33,631 nucleotides of DNA from Planctomycetota bacterium (lineage in GTDB: Bacteria > Planctomycetota > Planctomycetia > Pirellulales > Pirellulaceae). Both the position numbers and the translations under genes were made by a program. Within the stretch, counting starts at the first letter, position 1, and the number at the start of each line of letters is the position of its first letter. The stretch lies in assembly GCA_018969045.1 (NCBI GenBank), contig JAGWZB010000008.1, positions 1 through 33,631 of the forward strand. Reading direction: 5' to 3'. The notes beneath the pieces were generated by a model that was not told where the DNA came from, ran no database searches, and saw nothing but the letters and a program-made list of their open reading frames with translations. Positions 10,101-16,903 of this stretch are shown here, in pieces.

Positions 10101-10676
10101 ACGGCGAATCAGCGCGTGACGATCGGCTTGGAACTGAGGCACGAGTCCTTCTTTCCTCAAACGTTCCAATACAAAGTGGTCCAATGGAACCTTGACCCAC
10201 TGTTTTTCCTGGTCGTTGGTCAACTCCGGAAGGACCGGCTTACTGGGTAAACCATACGACCAATGGATTGCATAAGGAGCATTGTCGCGAACCCAGCGTT
10301 CCAGCAGTTCGATTTCCGTATCGGTGAGTTTAAGCCCAGATTCTGGAGGCGGCATCACGGTAGAAGCATCTTGCGACTTGATGCGCAAGATCAGCTCACT
10401 GTCTTGCGGCTTACCTGGCACAACGGCAACATGACCATCGAGGTCTTCGGCGATCCCTTCGGGGGTGTCCAGTCGCAGACCGGACTTTCCACCACCTTTG
10501 CGCTCGTCCTGGTCCGGACCGTGGCAGCGAAAGCAGCGGTTTGATAGGATCGGTCTGATATCCCGGTTAAAGTCCAGGGGCTTTGTTTCAAGCCCTTGTG
10601 CAGAGACGATCGATGCAGGCAGTATCGAAGCGATCACCGCTAGCAACGCAATGGCTAAGACATTGGTTCGATGCAT
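7149..10676 (-). CDS. PSCyt1 / DUF1549 / DUF1553 protein with internal F5/8 type C (discoidin)-like region
   Basis: Signal peptide; FNRDIRPILSNRCFRCHGPDQ (CxxCH heme site), second CAQCHTHKYDPIT motif, LTARVTVNRYWEQLFGTGLV (DUF1553), and SQNSVAFEGAAARAIDGNTNGNYFEANSVTHSDSNASDPWWEVDLGSSQSIQKIAVWNRTD (discoidin-like). Confidence 0.95.
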   Translation of the reverse strand: MHRTNVLAIALLAVIASILPASIVSAQGLETKPLDFNRDIRPILSNRCFRCHGPDQDERKGGGKSGLRLDTPEGIAEDLDGHVAVVPGKPQDSELILRIKSQDASTVMPPPESGLKLTDTEIELLERWVRDNAPYAIHWSYGLPSKPVLPELTNDQEKQWVKVPLDHFVLERLRKEGLVPQFQADRHALIRRVALDVTGLPPTPQEVQQFIDDTTNDAYEAMVDRFLAKPSYGEHWARMWLDMARYADSSGYADDPARTIWAYRDYVIGAFNRNLPFDQFTIEQLAGDMLPSPSAEQIIATAFHRNTLTNNEGGTNDEEFRNVAVVDRVNTTYAVWMGTTMACAQCHTHKYDPITQTEYFQSFAIFNNTEDADRGDESPLYEFWTEEQLKRRSMLGDQISADAKILDTMTPELDASLKTWEASLPGQPAWSIPKVTSAVSEAGVTMTIDPATDIVQSASGAGKDNFHVDLDLTNIKTAGVSQIAAVSLETLADDRLPNRGPGWNNGNFVLTELRATLLPPAGTDLKGRYVRVELPGTNKILSLAEVEVYANGQNIAKSGVASQNSVAFEGAAARAIDGNTNGNYFEANSVTHSDSNASDPWWEVDLGSSQSIQKIAVWNRTDGGAGISQRLKGAVVKVLSEDKKILWEKTIEDTSKPDVHWNVDGSRSIAFAAAFADFQQDDFVASNLVSKKIDPNKGWAVAGSYGRDNRVTLVASEPLDIPQGSRLRISLIQQSQHVNHIIGRFRLSVTGDEAILKWGKIPGDVQNLLRIAQADRTEAQKAALASYYRSTAPELEDVRKRLQATRAELASLKPTTTVPILRELAKERQRVTKLQYRGNYKDLGDEVKPGIPGVFQAGQQQVSNRLDLAKWIVSKDNPLTARVTVNRYWEQLFGTGLVATAEEFGSQGDLPSHPELLDWLAVEFVESSWNMKQLLRNMLISATYRQSSKVSKELVQADPDNRLLARGPRFRLPAETIRDQALAVSGLLSGKMNGPPVKPPQPAMGLSAAFGSSTDWATSAGDDRYRRGLYTTWRRSNPYPSMSAFDAPNREVCTLRRVRTNTPLQALVTLNDPVYIEAAQALGRNMFQAADSNSGRIEFGLKAALCRPVEADEIEVLERLHQKALEVFKSQPESAKKMATEPLGALPDGMDMAEMAAWSVVANSILNLDEFLMRR

Positions 10677-10907
10677 ATCAAAAATTGGGGGTCAGGATAG
10701 TCGGTAGGAAGTTGGAACACCATCCGGGTCTTCCAATCTTCCAATTGTAGCACGCGGTCACAGGCACCAACTAGTTAAATTGCCGTCTAATGGAATACCC
10801 CTAGCAGTTTGACCGAAGGTGATAAACACGTGCGACGAGGGAAAACCACTTGGTTTTCCATGTTTTTTGATTTATCCCCTGCAATTCCGATCAGAGTCGA
10901 CTTCGTG

Positions 10908-12275
10908 TTAGCCGTACACTCCGGTGCTAGAGGTTGACGTCAGTTCGGCAACCTTACGGGAAACCAGTTTGCCCGTTGCGCTGACGGCATACTTTTTGGC
11001 CGTTGCGGGGAAACTAGTCCAAATCTGGAAAGAACTAGCAGTCGGTTCGTAATCCACGCGAGTGACCTGAGTGTTGGTATAGGTCAAAGGGGAGGTCAGT
11101 GTCTGAGAACCGGCGGCGATGACATGCTCCATGAAATACACGGATCGAGGCAAGTCAGTCGTTCCTGTCGGATTATTCCCAACAACCACTGCAGTGCCAT
11201 TTGGCTCAATCAGCAGAGCCGTTTGCTCATTGATTCCTATACCTCGGACACTCGAAGAGTTGGTTGCTTTGATTAGGTCGTCCGCATCAAGCCTCGCCAT
11301 AAAAGTAACCAACCTACCCACGCGGTCTCGCTGGCGGAAATGGGAGTCGGTGATGGTATTTGCAAGAATTCCAAGAACATTGGTGATCGTGGATTCGCCG
11401 GAAATCGAGTTGTCTCGCCGAGTCAGAAATCCGTCTGAAGTGCTATTGCCATCGATCGTAATCGCGCTGTTGTATGGATTCATCAACGCGTCGTTGGAAA
11501 CGATAGTACTACCGGTCGATGCCGTAAAATCGTAATCCCCCAAAACGGCTAAACCCGCACTGGTGCCTCCGATGGGAACATTGCGATTCATCGCATTGTA
11601 AAGAGCATCCTCGACGGGTGTCTCATTCCAGAAATTGAAGTAATCAGCTTGATCCCCACCGGCGATAAAAATCGCCTCTGCATTGTTGATAATGGTCAAG
11701 ACATTCGGATCAAAAGCACTTGATCGGTCTGGGAGCAGTAGCGTCGCTACCGAATTCATACTGACCAACGACTGGATATACGAGTTGTACGCTTCTGTAC
11801 CTGTTGCGCGAAGAATTAAGAAATCGCCGCCAGTTCCAGAGGTAACCAAGTTTCCGAAACCATCCCTGGGATAGCTTTTCTGCCCCATCCATTGGAAGAG
11901 TCGATCGACATCTACCCCGCCGCCCATAAGCCCCAGACCGCCAGAGACTGAGCTTGCCAGGGAGTTGGCCGAAGAACCACTTCGCCAGTATTTAAAGGTC
12001 GGTTTTACCGATCCACCACCTCCACCCTTTGCCATCGGGGCGATGCGTGCACTAAACTCTGCATTGACCTGCTCAGTTACCCTTAAAACATCAGACTCCG
12101 TAAGCCTACCGTCACCATCGACATCCATCTTGTTATTCGAAGGTCGGAAGCCATGCATCGTGTCGATCATGGAAAGAGGGTCTAGGCAATCAAGTTGGCC
12201 ATTGAAGTCGAAATCAAAATCTATTGCAAAAACAACTCTAGTGTCTAATTTCTCAAATCGTAGCTTCCGAACCAT
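10908..12275 (-). CDS. Peptidase S51 / cyanophycinase-like protein with N-terminal LEPR-XLL-like and dockerin-like segment
   Basis: AIFIAGGDQADYFNFW, PIGGTSAGLAVLG (Ser nucleophile), DSHFRQRDRVGRLVTFMARL, VRGIGINEQTALLIE; N-terminus VRKLRFEKLDTRVVFAIDFDFDFNGQLDCLD...DVDGDGRLTESDV. Confidence 0.88.
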   Translation of the reverse strand: MVRKLRFEKLDTRVVFAIDFDFDFNGQLDCLDPLSMIDTMHGFRPSNNKMDVDGDGRLTESDVLRVTEQVNAEFSARIAPMAKGGGGGSVKPTFKYWRSGSSANSLASSVSGGLGLMGGGVDVDRLFQWMGQKSYPRDGFGNLVTSGTGGDFLILRATGTEAYNSYIQSLVSMNSVATLLLPDRSSAFDPNVLTIINNAEAIFIAGGDQADYFNFWNETPVEDALYNAMNRNVPIGGTSAGLAVLGDYDFTASTGSTIVSNDALMNPYNSAITIDGNSTSDGFLTRRDNSISGESTITNVLGILANTITDSHFRQRDRVGRLVTFMARLDADDLIKATNSSSVRGIGINEQTALLIEPNGTAVVVGNNPTGTTDLPRSVYFMEHVIAAGSQTLTSPLTYTNTQVTRVDYEPTASSFQIWTSFPATAKKYAVSATGKLVSRKVAELTSTSSTGVYG

Positions 12276-12380
12276 TTTTACACCTTACCTGATCAATGCC
12301 GACAAATGGAATTAACCGCTGAATGAAATTCAGGCCCTTCAGGAATAATTGTGGCTAGCAAGGATATACTACCGGTTTTT

Positions 12381-12533
12381 TTCGTACTCGTACTCGAAGC
12401 GGCCTAGTGTAGCGATTCAGCCCAGTAGTGCCCAAGTTACCTCGAACCGCTTCGATCAACCATCGGCAACGCAGCGGTTCAAACAGCCATCGAGTACGAG
12501 TACGAGTACCGCTTCGCTGAGTACGAGCACGAA
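12381..12533. repeat. Imperfect inverted repeat rich in gtactcgtactcg / agtacgagtacg with ccgcttcg cores
   Basis: Left arm ttcgtactcgtactcgaagcgg (12381-12402); right arm ccgcttcgctgagtacgagcacgaa (12509-12533); internal cgaaccgcttcg and cgagtacgagtacgagtaccg. Confidence 0.75.
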
Positions 12534-12765
12534 GAAATCCGATGCGATGCACGAACGTTTCACCCACAATAATTCCTGAAGAACCGAAATTCATTCCCGC
12601 ACGTTACAATCTATGACCTCTTGCACATCGAGGGTATCGTATCAATTTCAATTCCAATTAACAACCCAATTGAAATGTCGATCCCCGTCGTCTCAGCGAC
12701 AATCTCGCGAATTTAGTTATTCTATTTACCTCAACCCAATAATCACTATTTTTCAAGACTGTTCA

Positions 12766-13884
12766 ATGAACCAACCCACCATGAATCGACTTGTTTGTTT
12801 CGTTTTCACTTTGATTCTCAACTCCGTTGTTTGGTCCTCCGAGCCATTGGTGCTTTTTGAAGGAAAGGACTCTTTTGCACCTAAGCAACCTCAGGCGTGC
12901 ATTGATTCCAACGGCACGGCGCACGTTGCCTTTGGAGTGGGAAACGATGTTTATCACTGCACCGTCCGAGACGATAAAATCTCCACGCCAAAGGTGGCGT
13001 TCCAAATCCCAAACATGTCGCTAGGGCTAAGACGCGGCCCAAGGATTGCTCGCTCGAATTCAAGCGTTGTGATCACCGCAATCGGTGGACTCGAAGGAAA
13101 AGGGAAGGATGGGGACATCCTCTGCTTTCGCTCCATGGACGAGGGGAAAACATGGATAGGGCCGAACCGAGTGAATGATGTTGAGGGATCCGCCCGAGAA
13201 GGTCTTCACGCAATGACCGCTTCAGAAGACGGAACGCTTTGGTGTGTTTGGCTAGACCTAAGAGATCGAGGAACCAAATTGTTTGTTTCCAAGTCGATCG
13301 ATCAGGGGGCCACGTGGACCAAAAACGTGTTGGCTTATCGCTCCCCCAGTGGAAGTATTTGCGAGTGCTGTCACCCCTCGATTCTAGCTCAAGGTAGCTG
13401 GGTTCACATCCTCTTTCGAAACTCCCTCAAAGGGGATCGCGATATGTATCTTGCTTCGTCCAACGACCACGGCGAAACCTTTGGTCAGGCGATACGAATT
13501 GGTGATAAGAACTGGGCACTAAACGCATGCCCGATGGATGGTGGGATGCTGGCAGTCGACCATCGCGGCCAAATGCTGACTACTTACCGCCGCAGTCAAA
13601 ACGTGTTCATCGCGGGAAACTCCACTCAAACCGAATCGATCGTAGGTATCGGTGAGCAACCCTGGATCGCAGGCACCGACGAGGGATTCTTCACCGTTTG
13701 GACTAGCAAGCGAGATGGCGACTTGATGCTCCTCAGACCTAAAACCACCGAGCCTGAGAAGCTTAGCGATAGCAGCAGCTTTCCAGTCGTTATTTCCGGA
13801 ACTCAATCCAAGCCTCCTACTTATGTTCTCTGGGAAAAACGAGATGGCAATCGAATCGCGATCCTCGGACAACGGATTCAGTGA
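12766..13884 (+). CDS. Secreted sialidase-like / BNR-repeat protein (longest ORF starts 12613; ATG at 12766 precedes the signal peptide)
   Basis: MNQPTMNRLVCFVFTLILNSVVWSS signal; Asp-box-like repeats FRSMDEGKTWIGP, SKSIDQGATWTKN, ASSNDHGETFGQ. Confidence 0.85.
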   Translation: MNQPTMNRLVCFVFTLILNSVVWSSEPLVLFEGKDSFAPKQPQACIDSNGTAHVAFGVGNDVYHCTVRDDKISTPKVAFQIPNMSLGLRRGPRIARSNSSVVITAIGGLEGKGKDGDILCFRSMDEGKTWIGPNRVNDVEGSAREGLHAMTASEDGTLWCVWLDLRDRGTKLFVSKSIDQGATWTKNVLAYRSPSGSICECCHPSILAQGSWVHILFRNSLKGDRDMYLASSNDHGETFGQAIRIGDKNWALNACPMDGGMLAVDHRGQMLTTYRRSQNVFIAGNSTQTESIVGIGEQPWIAGTDEGFFTVWTSKRDGDLMLLRPKTTEPEKLSDSSSFPVVISGTQSKPPTYVLWEKRDGNRIAILGQRIQ

Positions 13885-13972
13885 GCGATTTCAAAAATAC
13901 CGACATTCGATAGCCTGTTCTGGGTCGCAGCAAGCAACGTTTGCAGAACCCAACTAAGCTTTTCTAGATCGG

Positions 13973-15268
13973 TTACTTTTTCAAACCGATGCACAGGACG
14001 TCTTTATCGTCTCGCAGGTATCCATAGCCGTTTGCGATCGTTAGTGCTTGCCTATTCTTTTCCAGGAGTTCGACTCGGCTGAGTTCCTGCATTCCCTTGC
14101 TGTCTGCTCGGGCGATCACCAACTCGCCTTCGATGGTCGTGATCCAAAATTTGCCATCGGCATAAACCACATTCCCCTTACCAAAACGACTCTTCTGCCA
14201 AACAGGTTTGCCTGTCTTGGCTTCGATGCAGGAAAAATGGCTCACTGGGCCTGCCGCTCCGACGTTGTCAAAACCATACAGATGATCATCCAAGAGAATC
14301 GATGTTTGCCACTCGTTTCGCATGACACTTTTTGAATCGAGCGATTTCCAACGCTCAGAGACTGAATAAGTCCCGCCTTGTTTCTTGATATCCAGAAGAA
14401 CCGCTCCATGGTTTTCCCCAGATGAAATGAATACCCCACCATCGATCCAAACAGGGCTCGCTGTGTTGCAACCATAATCGGTTTCGAACGGATAGCTCCA
14501 CAAGACTTTGCCGGTGTCGGGTTCAATCCCCACAAGTGCAGTTCCACCAAAACTAACCACCTGCTTGCTGCCGGCGATGTCCATCAAAACCGGCGAGGAA
14601 TAGCCTGCGTGACCTGCCCCGCTCTTCCATAGCAATCGACCATCGCTTATGGCCAGCGCAACGACCATCGCATCCTCTGCACCAACTTGCACCACGACAC
14701 GATCATCGATCACAAGCGGTGAACAGGACATTCCATACTCCGATGGCTTGGCAGACAACTCCTGCATAAGGTCTTTACGCCAAAGCTCCTTGCCCGTTGC
14801 AAGCTCAACGACCGTCAGTATTCCTTCACCCGAATAACCGATCACTTGGTTGCCTGCGATGGTGGGAGTAGCCCTAGGACCATCTCCCATGGGGTTCTTG
14901 TAAGCAGGTCCCATCGGTGACTTCCATCGAATCTTCCCTGTCGAAGCATCCAAGGCCACGAGCCACTGCTTGCCATCGGCATTCCAACTCGTGACTGCAA
15001 TCTCACCTTGGACAACCACGGCCGACATTCCGACCCCACCTGCAACCCGCCAACGTACCGACGGTCCACCTGCCGGGAATGCTTCAATGAGCGATGCTTC
15101 GGCGGACTTGCCGTTTCTGTTTTTACCCAGAAACGCTGGCCAATCTTCCGCATGCGCCCGGGGAACGCCCGCTGCGAAAGGCACAAGGAGGATCGCAAGT
15201 GAGTGAATGAAGCGGAGGTTCATGATTGTTCCTTCCAACGATATAGTGGTTGCTCTATAAGACACCAA
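13973..15268 (-). CDS. Secreted PQQ-binding-like (BamB-type) beta-propeller protein; likely start ATG at 15221-15223
   Basis: MNLRFIHSLAILLVPFAAGVPRAHA signal; repeats LDASTGKIRWKS, VELATGKELWRKD, IEPDTGKVLWSYPF, IEAKTGKPVWQ. Confidence 0.9.
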   Translation of the reverse strand: MVSYRATTISLEGTIMNLRFIHSLAILLVPFAAGVPRAHAEDWPAFLGKNRNGKSAEASLIEAFPAGGPSVRWRVAGGVGMSAVVVQGEIAVTSWNADGKQWLVALDASTGKIRWKSPMGPAYKNPMGDGPRATPTIAGNQVIGYSGEGILTVVELATGKELWRKDLMQELSAKPSEYGMSCSPLVIDDRVVVQVGAEDAMVVALAISDGRLLWKSGAGHAGYSSPVLMDIAGSKQVVSFGGTALVGIEPDTGKVLWSYPFETDYGCNTASPVWIDGGVFISSGENHGAVLLDIKKQGGTYSVSERWKSLDSKSVMRNEWQTSILLDDHLYGFDNVGAAGPVSHFSCIEAKTGKPVWQKSRFGKGNVVYADGKFWITTIEGELVIARADSKGMQELSRVELLEKNRQALTIANGYGYLRDDKDVLCIGLKK

Positions 15269-15509
15269 GGGCTTTCAAAACTCTTGGTTGTATCGTACTG
15301 AGAACCGGTTCGCCATAGCTTGCCAAACTTCCGAAAAGAAACGAAGCATCAATTAGCAGTCGCATCGAGTATCTTAAGCGACTACGATGATTGCTCGCGG
15401 CTTGTTGTGGCTTGGTCTGGACTCAAGCCCAAAGACGGCCCAGAAATCTCCATTCCTACTCCTGGCCATTCGAACTCCTGGCCATTCGAAATCCTGGATA
15501 GTGCCCATC

Positions 15510-16847
15510 ATGAAATCCTTTGTCAAACACCCTAGATTCATTTCCCTGCTTGCATCGATCGGAATGCTTGGGCTATCCATCCAGGGTTCCCAAGCCGACG
15601 ATTGGCCTCAGTGGAGAGGGCCCAGTCGCGACGGCCTCTGGAAGGAAACCGGTATCGTCGATGAACTTCCCCAAGGGCAATTGCCATATACTTGGTCTGT
15701 AGAAATCGGACCTGGATACTCCGGGCCCACCGTTTGGCAAGGACACGTCTATGTGATGGATAGACAGCCCAAGGACCGAGACGCAACCGAACGGATTCAT
15801 TGCTTGGATTCCAAAACAGGAAAACCCCTTTGGGTTCTTGAGTATCCAGCCGAATATCGAATCAGCTACACCGCAGGTCCACGCGCCAGTGTGACGATCG
15901 ATCAAGGAAAAGCTTACTGCGTTGGAGCCATGGGCCATTTCCATTGCTTGGATGCCACCAGCGGTGAAGTCCTTTGGAAAAAAGACCTGCAAAAAGAATA
16001 CGAAATCCAAATGCCAATCTGGGGAATTGCCGCATCCCCACTGATCTACCAGAACCTTGTCATCCAGCAAGTCTGCGGTGCTGGCGATGCATGCATGGTC
16101 GCCTTTGATAAACTCAGCGGAAAAGAAATCTGGCGAGCCCTGAAAGATCGTGGCGCCTATGCTTCCCCGATTCTGATTCGCCAAGCCGACCAAGATGTGC
16201 TTGTATGCTGGACTGGCGATAGCCTATCAGGCCTGAATCCCAAGACCGGTGCTGTTGTTTGGGGACATCCATTTCCACCTTCTCGAATGCCCATCGGTGT
16301 CGGTGATCCAGTGGTGTCTGGGGAACAGCTTTTTGTGTCGTCCTTTTACGACGGCTCCCTGATGGTCCGTGTCCCAAAAGACAAAGCCACATCGGAAGTG
16401 ATCTGGCGTGCCGTTGGACCCGACGAACAGCATACCAAGAGTCTTCATGCGATGATCGGAACCAGCATCGTCGACGAGGACCTTGTATTTGGTACCGATA
16501 GCTACGGAGAATTCCGTTGCTTGGATGCCAAAACAGGGGATCGGATTTGGGAAGACAACACAGCCGTCCCTCGCGCTCGCTGGGCGACGATCCACATGGT
16601 TCGACAAGCCGACCGCGTCTGGATGTTCAACGAACGGGGTGAATTGATGATTACCAAACTTTCCAAGCAAGGACTACAGATCCTGTCGCGAAGCAAGCTG
16701 ATTGAACCGACTCGCGATCAACTAGGACAGCGAGGTGGCGTTTGCTGGTCCCATCCTGCCTTCGCCGAAAAAAGCATCTTTGCTCGAAACGATAAACAAC
16801 TGGTGCGAGTCTCATTGGAAGCAAGCAGTACACAAGGCAACCAGTAA
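15510..16847 (+). CDS. Secreted PQQ-binding-like beta-propeller protein (longest ORF starts 15387)
   Basis: MKSFVKHPRFISLLASIGMLGLSIQGSQADDWPQWRGPSRDG; repeats LDSKTGKPLWVLEY, LDATSGEVLWKKD, LNPKTGAVVWGHPF, LDAKTGDRIWEDN. Confidence 0.9.
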   Translation: MKSFVKHPRFISLLASIGMLGLSIQGSQADDWPQWRGPSRDGLWKETGIVDELPQGQLPYTWSVEIGPGYSGPTVWQGHVYVMDRQPKDRDATERIHCLDSKTGKPLWVLEYPAEYRISYTAGPRASVTIDQGKAYCVGAMGHFHCLDATSGEVLWKKDLQKEYEIQMPIWGIAASPLIYQNLVIQQVCGAGDACMVAFDKLSGKEIWRALKDRGAYASPILIRQADQDVLVCWTGDSLSGLNPKTGAVVWGHPFPPSRMPIGVGDPVVSGEQLFVSSFYDGSLMVRVPKDKATSEVIWRAVGPDEQHTKSLHAMIGTSIVDEDLVFGTDSYGEFRCLDAKTGDRIWEDNTAVPRARWATIHMVRQADRVWMFNERGELMITKLSKQGLQILSRSKLIEPTRDQLGQRGGVCWSHPAFAEKSIFARNDKQLVRVSLEASSTQGNQ

Positions 16848-16903
16848 CTACGGCCCCCCAGCAACTACAAAAGATTCTCGCTCAGAATCCACTGAGTCGC
16901 TTG

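Noticed and set aside
9483-10250. 255-aa plus-strand ORF antisense to the DUF1549/DUF1553 gene
   Set aside because: Composition is an antisense reflection of a well-supported CDS; no recognisable domain or signal.
13885-13972. Bidirectional terminator between the convergent sialidase and PQQ genes
   Set aside because: Only a weak 6-bp stem (gttctg/cagaac) with a long loop was visible; not enough to call.
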